DNA from: an uncultured Thermoproteales archaeon
GTDB taxonomy: Archaea > Thermoproteota > Thermoprotei > Thermoproteales > Thermoproteaceae
Direction: 5' to 3'
DNA length: 64,000 bases
Assembly: GCA_938027595.1 (NCBI GenBank)
Contig: CALJAK010000007.1
Span: forward strand, 1-64,000
The notes under the pieces are model-generated. The model had not been told where the DNA came from. It saw nothing but the letters and a program-made list of their open reading frames with translations, and did no database searches. Below, piece by piece: positions 57,333 through 64,000 of the stretch. A program made the translations under genes and the position numbers. Numbering within the stretch: the first letter of the stretch is position 1; the number at the start of each line of letters is the position of its first letter.

Positions 57333-58286
57333 ATGGAATTGGCGACTAGCTTGGCGTTCCAACTCGATTATGGCACAATTTTCAGAGCCATAATCTTCTC
57401 CAACATTTACGCACTTCTCGCGCTTGGCCTCAACTTGACTTACATCACTACGAAAATTCCCTCTTTTGCGCATGGCGACTTGGCCACAGTGGGCGCATAC
57501 GTTGGGTATTTCACTATGGTCATGTTGTTGGGGTCAACTGGCCTAATTTACTTTTCACTCCCCCTGGTGTTTTTAATAACCGGCGCGGTGGCTGTTTTAG
57601 TGTACATCGCAGTATTTAAGCCGTTGATTCGCCGAGGTGCAAACGTAGTCACGCTCATGATTGCGTCTTTCGGAGTCCATTTCGTGTTGTTCGCGTCAAT
57701 CGCCATAGTGGCGGACTACGTGCAAAACGTCTACAACATACTCACTAGGAATATTTTACTAACTAAGTGGGAGTTCATATGGCCGGGCACGGACTTCCTC
57801 ACTTCATCTCTTGTGAATACCACTCTCGCTCTCGTAGTCGTCACGTCTTCTCTATACATCCTGTTGTACAGAACTAAATTCGGCATCGTCATGCGCGCTA
57901 GCATCGACAATCTCTACTTGGCTAAAGCCGTCGGCATAAACGTGGAGAACGTCTTCACAGTGGCGTGGTTTTTAATCGGCGGAGTCACGGGCGTCGCTGG
58001 CATATACATGGCCATGTTCTTCCCACTCACGGAGGAGTTGGGTTGGCTGAGGTTGGCTTTGATATTTGTGACGTCTATAGTTGGGGGTCTTTCTAACATC
58101 TATGGAGCAGTGCTCGGGGGTTACGTGGTTGGGCTTAGCAGTGTCCTCGGCGCGTCGTACGTCCTAGCTCCGTTGGGCATCCCCATAGAGTATCAATTCA
58201 TAATACCGCTTGCCATGGTGATCATCATTTTGCTATTCGCCCCCGAGGGCCTCGCTGGGATAGTAGCTAAGATACTCAGAAAATGA
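57333..58286 (+). CDS. livH: Branched-chain amino-acid ABC permease (LivH-type)
   Basis: 317 residues, about eight hydrophobic segments. GLNLTYITTKIPSFAHGDLA (31-50) is the LivH opening; FGIVMRASIDNLYLAKAVGIN (the EAA-like cytosolic loop, about 188-208) contacts the ATPases. It forms the channel with LivM. Overlaps livM by ATGA (58283). Confidence 0.93.
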   Translation: MELATSLAFQLDYGTIFRAIIFSNIYALLALGLNLTYITTKIPSFAHGDLATVGAYVGYFTMVMLLGSTGLIYFSLPLVFLITGAVAVLVYIAVFKPLIRRGANVVTLMIASFGVHFVLFASIAIVADYVQNVYNILTRNILLTKWEFIWPGTDFLTSSLVNTTLALVVVTSSLYILLYRTKFGIVMRASIDNLYLAKAVGINVENVFTVAWFLIGGVTGVAGIYMAMFFPLTEELGWLRLALIFVTSIVGGLSNIYGAVLGGYVVGLSSVLGASYVLAPLGIPIEYQFIIPLAMVIIILLFAPEGLAGIVAKILRK

Positions 58287-59359
58287 CGTTGGAATCCCTA
58301 ATTCTGTTTAGAGAGACTGCGATAATATTCGCCATATACGGCATTTACGTCCTAAGCCTAAACTTAGAGGTGGGTTACATGGGGCTGCCGCAGTTTGGAA
58401 AAGTCATGTTCTTAGCGCTGGGCGGTCTGGCTGCCGGCGGCATTGCCGCCAAGCTTGTGTTCGCCATATACCTATCAGCCATAGAGAGCAAAGTGGGCAT
58501 AAATCCGTTTGCCGACTTGGGGACTTACTGCACTGCGTATCAATACCAAGTGGTGGGCGTAGTTAATGGGTTGTTTCTCAACTCGCCAATAGAAGCTTTG
58601 GCGTTTTTCTTCATGACTCTAACAATAGCGGCTTTGGTGGGGGCTGCCTTTGGAATTCTCATGGCTGGCCCAGCCATAAAGCTGAGGGCTGATTACCTCG
58701 GCATATTTCTCCTAGTGAGCGCCGAGGCTATTAGAGTAATCACTACATACACGCCGCAAATAGCGTGCGGAGTCTTCGGCGCAGTGATACCAGATCCGTT
58801 CGTCTGGATGAGAGAATGGCGAAGTTGGGGATATCTAGCGGTAGTGCTTCTATTTCTCCTACTCACATACATAATTATAGACCGCTTGGGCAACTCGCCG
58901 TTTGGTAGAACGTTGAGAGCAATCCGCGACGCCGAAGTGGCTGCAGTGGTTTTTGGAAAAGACATCGTGAAGTTTAGAGTTAAAGTGCTCGCCACTGCGT
59001 CAGCTCTCGGCGGTGTGGCCGGCGCACTGTTGGCGTTCTATAACAACTTCGTCAACATGGGGCAGTTTGTCCCACTGTACACTTTCTATGGGTGGGCTAT
59101 GCTCATCATAGGTGGCGTTGGCAACAACGCCGGAGCGTTACTGGGCGTGGGGGTTTACTACGCCGTAGATCGACTATTGAGTCTCAACAAGGAGGCCATT
59201 AGGGCAGTGGTGGCTGTTGACCCCATATTCTTCCAGTACATAACTTTCGGCGTGATTCTGATTCTAGTGCTCATGTTTAGGCCGGAGGGTTTACTCGCAG
59301 AGAGACCCACAAAGACGCTGGACAAACACACCTTGCGGCGGCTAGAGGAAAAGACGTAA
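58283..59359 (+). CDS. livM: Branched-chain amino-acid ABC permease (LivM-type)
   Basis: 358 residues. [20 protein letters not shown] near 25-44 and [20 protein letters not shown] around 134-153 are the LivM marks; [20 protein letters not shown] is the ATPase-contact loop. A loop of about 35 residues with a Cys (TYCTAYQYQ) after helix 2 is longer than usual. No ATPase follows in this direction; LivG is divergent and LivF 42 kb away. Confidence 0.93.
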   Translation: MTLESLILFRETAIIFAIYGIYVLSLNLEVGYMGLPQFGKVMFLALGGLAAGGIAAKLVFAIYLSAIESKVGINPFADLGTYCTAYQYQVVGVVNGLFLNSPIEALAFFFMTLTIAALVGAAFGILMAGPAIKLRADYLGIFLLVSAEAIRVITTYTPQIACGVFGAVIPDPFVWMREWRSWGYLAVVLLFLLLTYIIIDRLGNSPFGRTLRAIRDAEVAAVVFGKDIVKFRVKVLATASALGGVAGALLAFYNNFVNMGQFVPLYTFYGWAMLIIGGVGNNAGALLGVGVYYAVDRLLSLNKEAIRAVVAVDPIFFQYITFGVILILVLMFRPEGLLAERPTKTLDKHTLRRLEEKT

Positions 59360-59390
59360 AAACTTATATAGTTTCCCAATTCTCCCCTCT

Positions 59391-59840
59391 ATGGCGATTA
59401 CTATAGACCCAAAGACGTTTTACGCAAATCCACCCCCTGGGAAGCCATTTTACGTCAGGTTTGAAGTGCCGAGCGAAGTGGCGGAGAAAGCCATCGATGT
59501 GTTGTCCATAGCTAGACAGACTGGGAAAGTGAAAAAGGGCACTAACGAAGTTACCAAAGCAGTGGAGAGGGGGCTTGCGAAGCTTGTGTTGATAGCTGAA
59601 GACGTCGACCCGCCGGAGGTGGTGGCACATCTGCCACTCCTCTGCGAAGAGAAGAAAGTGCCTTACGTATACGTCTCGTCTAAAGAAAAATTGGGGAAAG
59701 CCGCTGGGATTAACGTCTCGGCAGCCGCCGCAGTGGTAATTGAAGCGGGCCAAGCGGCGGGGGAGCTAGAGGCGTTAGTGAGTAAGATAAATGAAATTAG
59801 AGCGAAACACGGGCTTGGCGCGATACCTGTCAAACGTTAG
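59391..59840 (+). CDS. rpl7ae: 50S ribosomal protein L7Ae (eL8)
   Basis: 149 residues. [20 protein letters not shown] then [20 protein letters not shown] (30-50) and [20 protein letters not shown] are the L7Ae signature. It binds kink-turns in rRNA, RNase P, and in both C/D and H/ACA guide RNAs. It is thus a core partner of the C/D sRNA candidates in this window. TATA-like CTTATATAG about 20 bases before the ATG (59363-59371). Its end overlaps L24e by 11 bases. Confidence 0.97.
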   Translation: MAITIDPKTFYANPPPGKPFYVRFEVPSEVAEKAIDVLSIARQTGKVKKGTNEVTKAVERGLAKLVLIAEDVDPPEVVAHLPLLCEEKKVPYVYVSSKEKLGKAAGINVSAAAAVVIEAGQAAGELEALVSKINEIRAKHGLGAIPVKR

Positions 59841-60015
59841 ACTTCTTTCTCTTCCTAACCCAAGCTACTTTCCTTGGGTTTCTCATGAATTTCACAGCGC
59901 TGATGCGGCACTTGCGGCTGCAGTAGCGTTGTATAGTCCCATCACTCTTTACATACATAACGCCGTACCCTGGCATTATTGGAGACCCACAGAAGGAACA
60001 CTTGTAGATCTTCAT
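59830..60015 (-). CDS. rpl24e: 50S ribosomal protein L24e
   Basis: 61 residues with a zinc ribbon: C-S-F-C-G at 6-10 and Y-C-S-R-K-C at 31-36, then [21 protein letters not shown]. Start overlaps the S28e stop (ATGA). Convergent to L7Ae, although the three often run in the same direction in other archaea. Confidence 0.96.
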   Translation of the reverse strand: MKIYKCSFCGSPIMPGYGVMYVKSDGTIQRYCSRKCRISAVKFMRNPRKVAWVRKRKKSNV

Positions 60016-60245
60016 CGCGCCGATATCTTTCTAGCTTCTCTCTCAGTCTCTCTTAACATCACTATGTCTCCCAACCTAACCGGTCCCTTGACGTTTCTAG
60101 TCAACACTCTCCCTCTGTCTCTACCTTCTAACACTTTGATTTTTACTTGTGTCACTTCCCCCGCTATGCCAGTGCGCCCCAGAATTTGGATTATCAACCC
60201 AGCTACTGCGTCTTCATAAGGCGAAAGCTTCACTTCCTCACTCAT
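60012..60245 (-). CDS. rps28e: 30S ribosomal protein S28e
   Basis: 77 residues with the S28e signature [20 protein letters not shown] (18-37) then [20 protein letters not shown] (42-61). It is a near-universal archaeal/eukaryotic small-subunit protein. TATA-like ACTTTAAATAG about 24 bases before the ATG. Confidence 0.97.
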   Translation of the reverse strand: MSEEVKLSPYEDAVAGLIIQILGRTGIAGEVTQVKIKVLEGRDRGRVLTRNVKGPVRLGDIVMLRETEREARKISAR

Positions 60246-60304
60246 GACGCTTGGTGTCTCTCTCTATTTAAAGTTTTCTTTTTAAATGGCACTAATTACA
60301 TAAC

Positions 60305-62173
60305 GTGGATCCTTTGGAACATCCAAGAGAGGAGTTTAGGAAAATAGTGGAGCAAGTAGCCCACGGCTTGGGTCTTGGAGAGACGCCGGAGGTGGAGAAA
60401 ACCGCGCGGTTTGGATACTTCTCTGCGAAGTTCCACAAGTACAGAGTCCACCCGGCTAAGTTGAGAGAGGTAGTTGAGGCCGTGGGAGACTTGCGCTACC
60501 TCGACAAACTTTCTGTAGATGGTCTATACCTAAACGCCGATTTGAACGCAGAGAGGCTAGCGGAGGCTGTGTTCAAAGCCGTGTCTCAAATGAGTACGAG
60601 GTACGGATATACAGACCAGTGTAGAGTTGGGTCGTTCCTAGTGGAGCACACCTCCGCCAATCCGGTACATCCACTACACATTGGCCACGGGAGGAACGCA
60701 ATTCTTGGAGATTCGCTAGTTAGACTTTTGAAATTCTGTAATAACAAAGTAGAGGTTCATTTCTACATAGACGACTGTGGTGTACAAGTGATGTACGCCG
60801 CGATTGGACTTGACGCAGTTAGAGAAGAAGCCGCAATGTGGAGGTCTAAGCCAGACTTGGTCATTGGGGACATATATACAGCGGTTAACGCAATTGCAGA
60901 GATAAACAAACTAAAGAGTGAGTTGTCTAAGACTGTAGATGAGGCTAGGCAGAGGGAAATCATTGCCGAGATGGACGAGTGGGTTTCGGTCTTGAACAGA
61001 ATAGAGAGGGATTTTGTGAATAAATTAGTCGAGACGTTGGGGCGGGAGAACTTGGTTGAAAAAGCTGCGGAACTCAACAAGAGATACGAAATGGGGGATG
61101 TGGAAGTTAGAGAGTCAGTGAGGCGGGTGGTGGAGTTAGTCTTGAGAGGCCAGAGAGAAACACTCGCCAGACTGGGGGTAGAGATCGATTTTTGGGATTA
61201 TGAAAGTGAAATTACCGTGTGGTCTAGCGAGGCGTCTAGATACGTGAGAAAACTCGTTGACAAATGGCCGCAGTATGTGGAGCACAAGGGCGGCGCTGTG
61301 GTGTTTAGAGCTGACAAATTCGCTGAGGATTTCAAACTTACCGACGTTTTGAACTTGCCGAAGTTCATACCTCCAGTGACGTTAATGAGGTCCGACGGGA
61401 CTACTCTATACGTCACTAGAGACGTGGCGTACGCCCTCTGGCAGTGGCGGCGTGGTTTCGACAGAGTAGTGAGAGTCATCTCCACAGAGCAGACTCACGA
61501 ACAAGCGCATGTGCGTATTATTCTATACGCCCTTGGATACGAGGAAGCTGCCAGGAAGATCGTGCACTATGCCTACGAAATGGTGAAGCTGCCCGGCGCA
61601 AAAATGTCGGCGAGGAGGGGGCAGTACATATCGCTAGACGAAATTCTAGACGAAGCCTCAGAACGCTCAGCTAGTTTGATAAAAGAGAAAAACCCAGAAG
61701 TGGCTGGCGTAATTGCAGAGAAAGTAGCGGTGGGCGCCGTGCGGTATGCATACCTATCTACAAGCCCCAAGAAGCCGATCGAGTTCAAGTGGGACACGGT
61801 TTTGAACATGCGCCAAAACTCGGGACCGTTTCTCCAATATACATACGTCCGCGCCTACTCTATCCTGGAGAAGTCCCCCAAGTATGATTTCGTAGTCCCC
61901 AACCAGATGCTGCCCGAGGAGAGGGAGCTATTGGTGAAGGTGGCTGAGTGGCCCAGCACAGTTAGAGAAGCAGTCTTGTCTCTAAGACCTGACTACGTCG
62001 CGGAGTATCTAGATGGCTTGGCTCTGTTGTTCAATAGTTATTACGAGAAAGCTCCCGTACTCAAGGCAGACGAACCCACGAGAAGCTTTAGACTTGCGCT
62101 AGTGAACTCAGTGAAGACTGTGTTGGAGTCTGGGTTCTACATATTGGGAATCCCCATCTTGACGAAAATGTGA
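60305..62173 (+). CDS. argS: Arginyl-tRNA synthetase
   Basis: 622 residues, class I. HIGH motif in NPVHPLHIGHGRNAILGDSL (about 117-136), KMSK-like M-S-A-R-R-G in LPGAKMSARRGQYIS (about 430) and LRYLDKLSVDGLYL at the N-terminal Add1-like domain. The last 110 residues form the anticodon-binding DALR domain (FLQYTYVRAYSILEKSP). GTG start; TATA-like CTTTTTAAATGG at 60275-60286. Its stop overlaps the next gene's GTG. Confidence 0.96.
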   Translation: MDPLEHPREEFRKIVEQVAHGLGLGETPEVEKTARFGYFSAKFHKYRVHPAKLREVVEAVGDLRYLDKLSVDGLYLNADLNAERLAEAVFKAVSQMSTRYGYTDQCRVGSFLVEHTSANPVHPLHIGHGRNAILGDSLVRLLKFCNNKVEVHFYIDDCGVQVMYAAIGLDAVREEAAMWRSKPDLVIGDIYTAVNAIAEINKLKSELSKTVDEARQREIIAEMDEWVSVLNRIERDFVNKLVETLGRENLVEKAAELNKRYEMGDVEVRESVRRVVELVLRGQRETLARLGVEIDFWDYESEITVWSSEASRYVRKLVDKWPQYVEHKGGAVVFRADKFAEDFKLTDVLNLPKFIPPVTLMRSDGTTLYVTRDVAYALWQWRRGFDRVVRVISTEQTHEQAHVRIILYALGYEEAARKIVHYAYEMVKLPGAKMSARRGQYISLDEILDEASERSASLIKEKNPEVAGVIAEKVAVGAVRYAYLSTSPKKPIEFKWDTVLNMRQNSGPFLQYTYVRAYSILEKSPKYDFVVPNQMLPEERELLVKVAEWPSTVREAVLSLRPDYVAEYLDGLALLFNSYYEKAPVLKADEPTRSFRLALVNSVKTVLESGFYILGIPILTKM

Positions 62174-62706
62174 TAGGCAAAATCGGCGAGTATATAGCTG
62201 CAGAATATCTAAAAGAGAGGGGATATTTAGTGTGGAGAGCTGGAGAATTCACAAAAATCCTCCAGTTGGCCGCCATATATCACTCTGCCGTGGGCTCGTG
62301 CTCCACCGAGCCGAGAGAACCTCTGACGTTTTCAATACCCACGCCGGTGGGGCACCTCCCACTCACTCTATGGAGAGACAAGTGTCTAGACATAGAGGGC
62401 AAGAAAGCGACGCCACTCGAGTATGCATATCTACCATGCGTGAAGAAATGTATAGAGAGAGAATTGGGGCGGCTGTTGGAAATTGAAAAGACAATTATAT
62501 ACAAATTACTGTCTTACAAATCTCTTCTAGAAACCATAGACCTCTTCGCCTATAGAGATGGAGTTTTGTACGCCGTGGAGGTCAAGACTAACAGTGGAAA
62601 TTTGTCTAGGACGCAGGTGGAAAAAACGCTAGTTTTAGAGGGAGTTAGACACCTCTTGCTGCGGGTATACCTAAGTCAACCCCGCGTTGAGATAAGACAT
62701 CTATGA
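62170..62706 (+). CDS. PD-(D/E)XK-like nuclease, unknown role
   Basis: 178 residues from GTG 62170 (GTGA overlap with argS). The start GKIGEYIAAEYLKERGYLVW resembles the RNase-H-like or UPF0102-type endonuclease opening, and IDLFAYRDGVLYAVEVKTNSGNLSRTQ provides a D-x(n)-E-V-K triad near 131-147. Between them is an insert with cysteines (CVKKCIEREL) absent in UPF0102. A nuclease of DNA or RNA is likely, but the partner and target are unknown. Co-translation with argS is unusual. Confidence 0.65.
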   Translation: MIGKIGEYIAAEYLKERGYLVWRAGEFTKILQLAAIYHSAVGSCSTEPREPLTFSIPTPVGHLPLTLWRDKCLDIEGKKATPLEYAYLPCVKKCIERELGRLLEIEKTIIYKLLSYKSLLETIDLFAYRDGVLYAVEVKTNSGNLSRTQVEKTLVLEGVRHLLLRVYLSQPRVEIRHL

Positions 62707-62986
62707 CTTGCGCCATCTTCTCGAGACACACAACCACATCCCGCGCTAGGAATTGTCTAGTGTCTCTGCTTAGAGTTTTGTATATTTCTTCACTTGCCAA
62801 GACGTGCGCGGACGCCATGAATTTCGCCAATACATATTCACCACTGGCTTGTATCAAAACCTCCAGCCTCTCCCAACCCTCTGGCCAACTATCGGCGTTC
62901 AACAACTCAAGACACAGTCGGCTCAGTGTTGCGTAGTCGCCTCTCTCGATTATTTCTTCAATCCTACGCCTCGGTAATCCCCTCAT
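62645..62986 (-). CDS. Unknown helical protein downstream of aIF1
   Basis: 113 residues, all helical in look: [20 protein letters not shown] then [20 protein letters not shown], no recognised family. It starts inside the 3' end of the aIF1 gene (23-base overlap) and is convergent with the nuclease gene by 62 bases, which is a large overlap, so the real end or start might differ. Co-transcribed with aIF1. Confidence 0.5.
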   Translation of the reverse strand: MRGLPRRRIEEIIERGDYATLSRLCLELLNADSWPEGWERLEVLIQASGEYVLAKFMASAHVLASEEIYKTLSRDTRQFLARDVVVCLEKMAQVIDVLSQRGVDLGIPAARGV

Positions 62987-63326
62987 CGATAAGTATGTTC
63001 TCCTCCCTAAACCCCATATCCACTAACAGTCTTTTCACTTTTTGACGTTGGTCACCCTGTATTTCGATCCAACTGTCTCTAATAGTGCCGCCAGCCGCCA
63101 GTCTCTTCTTTAACTCTCTCGCCATGTCTTTAATGCCGAGACGCCTCGCGTCGTCTGTATTTCCAAAATCCACAATTGTGACGTAGTGCCCCCTCCTGTT
63201 TTCTAGTCTAATTCTAATCATAGCTTTTTCTTTAGTGATAGTTTGCATCAACGACTTGTCTCCGCCGCTGTCTAGCAATTGTTCAATTATGTCTTCCGTA
63301 TCTTGACCCGGAATTCTTATCTCCAT
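62964..63326 (-). CDS. Translation initiation factor aIF1 (SUI1/eIF1)
   Basis: 120 residues. Core SUI1 segment [19 protein letters not shown] then [20 protein letters not shown] and [20 protein letters not shown] (Q-G-D-Q family mark) at 85-105. It binds the 30S P-site region and checks start codon pairing. The N-terminal extension of about 30 residues is acidic. TATA-like ACATTTAAATAG about 24 bases upstream (63346-63357). Confidence 0.94.
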   Translation of the reverse strand: MEIRIPGQDTEDIIEQLLDSGGDKSLMQTITKEKAMIRIRLENRRGHYVTIVDFGNTDDARRLGIKDMARELKKRLAAGGTIRDSWIEIQGDQRQKVKRLLVDMGFREENILIDEGITEA

Positions 63327-63348
63327 TCTAGTCTCCCATTACTCCTGA

Positions 63349-63834
63349 CTATTTAAATGTTATTTGGTTTATGGATACTTGAACATGGGGTATATACGCA
63401 TGTGGCATGTTGAAAAATATGGCGAGATGTCTAGCCCGGAACGCCCTATCTACACAACTAACTTCACCCTCTCTATCAGTCAACAGAAGCTCTACCGGCT
63501 TCACAATTATGTAACGCGCCAATTGTAAACCCATGGGTTTTGTGTAGGGTTTTGAAATACAGCTAAACATCCTCTCTCTCTTGGCCACTACATAACCAAC
63601 GCCGAATTCTCCCTCTTCATTAACAAACGCTACGTACACTTCCCAAGGCGGTTTGAGACCATCTACAGACACGCCGCTCAGTCTGTACGCACGACCCGGC
63701 ACCACCTCTACGTCAATCTCACGCTTCACAACCCACGGCAGTTCTATGGAGTTTACTACATATCTATCGTCTTGTATCTTCTTAGCTCTGTATTTCTTCA
63801 TTAACTCCACCGGCGTTGGGGCGAAAGTCTCCAC
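63349..63834 (-). CDS. Unknown protein, 161 residues
   Basis: Starts at GTG 63834: (M)ETFAPTPVELMKKYRAKKI, then VVNSIELPWVVKREIDVEVV. Beta-rich in look, with C-x(n) residues FSCISKPYTK and VSCVDRAF. No family recognised. Its upstream gap is shared with the divergent MTA phosphorylase gene. Ends 22 bases before the aIF1 start and is probably a separate transcript. Confidence 0.55.
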   Translation of the reverse strand: METFAPTPVELMKKYRAKKIQDDRYVVNSIELPWVVKREIDVEVVPGRAYRLSGVSVDGLKPPWEVYVAFVNEEGEFGVGYVVAKRERMFSCISKPYTKPMGLQLARYIIVKPVELLLTDREGEVSCVDRAFRARHLAIFFNMPHAYIPHVQVSINQITFK

Positions 63835-63865
63835 AATTGTTAAAACACTACAAATTTTTTACTCC

Positions 63866-64000
63866 ATGATCAAATTGACACAACCGCCAAAATCCGCCAG
63901 AGAGCTGGGGTTTGACCAACTCCCAACCATTGGAATAATTGGCGGCAGTGGACTTTACGACCCTGGAATTTTTGAAAATGCAGTAGAGGTACAGATACAT
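63866..64000 (+). CDS. mtnP: S-methyl-5'-thioadenosine phosphorylase, 5' part
   Basis: 45 codons present before the right edge. IKLTQPPKSARELGFDQLP then TIGIIGGSGLYDPGIFENA is the phosphate-binding start (I-I-G-G-S-G-L-Y) of the MTAP/PNP family. MTAP splits methylthioadenosine to adenine and methylthioribose-1-phosphate. The N-terminal extension of about 20 residues before the IIGGSG is slightly longer than in most members. Substrate cannot be fixed from this fragment. Confidence 0.85.
   Translation, partial: MIKLTQPPKSARELGFDQLPTIGIIGGSGLYDPGIFENAVEVQIH

Noticed and set aside
1-64000. CRISPR arrays, insertion sequences, phage or toxin-antitoxin islands
   Set aside because: No spaced direct repeats of CRISPR size, no transposase or integrase-like product, and gene content is ordinary core metabolism and information processing.

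Overview
The window reads as a chromosomal segment of a hyperthermophilic crenarchaeon of the order Thermoproteales, most like Pyrobaculum or Thermoproteus. The grounds are archaeal information-processing proteins (thermosome, RpoK, aIF1, TFE-beta-like protein, L14, L24, S4e, L7Ae, L24e, S28e, SRP54, pelota, Pus10, archaeal CCA-adding enzyme), a CC1-like chromatin protein, many GTG starts, and TATA-like boxes about 22-26 bases before start codons (leaderless mRNAs). tRNA genes carry several short introns at non-canonical positions, a hallmark of this order. There are no transposases, CRISPR arrays or phage genes. The gene density is very high, with many 1-20 base overlaps.

Layout. 1-7000: start of an ATP-cone protein, a thioredoxin-fold group, a phosphoesterase/cyclic-diphosphoglycerate synthetase pair, S-adenosylhomocysteinase, L14. 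7000-14500: DUF362, TruD, endonuclease IV, RqcH, Mut7-C protein, pyrI-pyrE-pyrD, tRNA-Leu and intron-bearing tRNA-Gly. 14500-22300: one part of a branched-chain amino-acid (Liv) ABC system, rpoK, thermosome, and a four-subunit 2-oxoacid:ferredoxin oxidoreductase. 22300-33400: nucleotide-sugar dehydrogenase, archaeal dephospho-CoA kinase, a membrane-anchored DsbA-like protein, pelota, CC1, prenyl synthase, lumazine synthase, and ilvB-ilvN-ilvC-ilvE. 33400-43700: beta-CASP nuclease with two small partners, ribosomal proteins, two peptide-ABC ATPases, a sugar kinase, and a serA-aminotransferase-DUF89 operon opposite an HTH-CBS protein. 43700-55200: an RNA-centred region (CCA enzyme, ThpR, TFE-beta, tRNA-Ile, tRNA-Leu, ACT-MgtE, GuaA, Pus10, TrmY-like, SRP54, KaiC-like, MFS, two tRNA-Ser). 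55200-64000: the rest of the Liv system, L7Ae/L24e/S28e, ArgRS, a PD-(D/E)XK-like protein, aIF1 and the start of MTA phosphorylase.

Two themes stand out. First, stable-RNA biology: four of six tRNA genes carry a nearly identical 17-18 base insertion between positions 53 and 54, one also has a D-arm intron of the same architecture, and two have anticodon-loop introns. Three C/D box sRNA candidates with identical 7-12-4-3-7-12-4 geometry (and a weaker fourth) sit on ORF boundaries. Genes that modify or process the same RNA sites (Pus10, TrmY-like, ThpR, CCA enzyme, TruD) are nearby. Second, metabolic operons with possible gap-filling: serA, a class-V aminotransferase and a DUF89 metal phosphatase form an overlapping operon that could supply all three steps of phosphorylated serine synthesis.

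Other points: an apparent one-base slip in the signal peptide of one LivK, an 84-base near-identical tract shared by the two peptide-ABC ATPase genes, an ACT-MgtE fusion, and several short genes of fewer than 60 codons.
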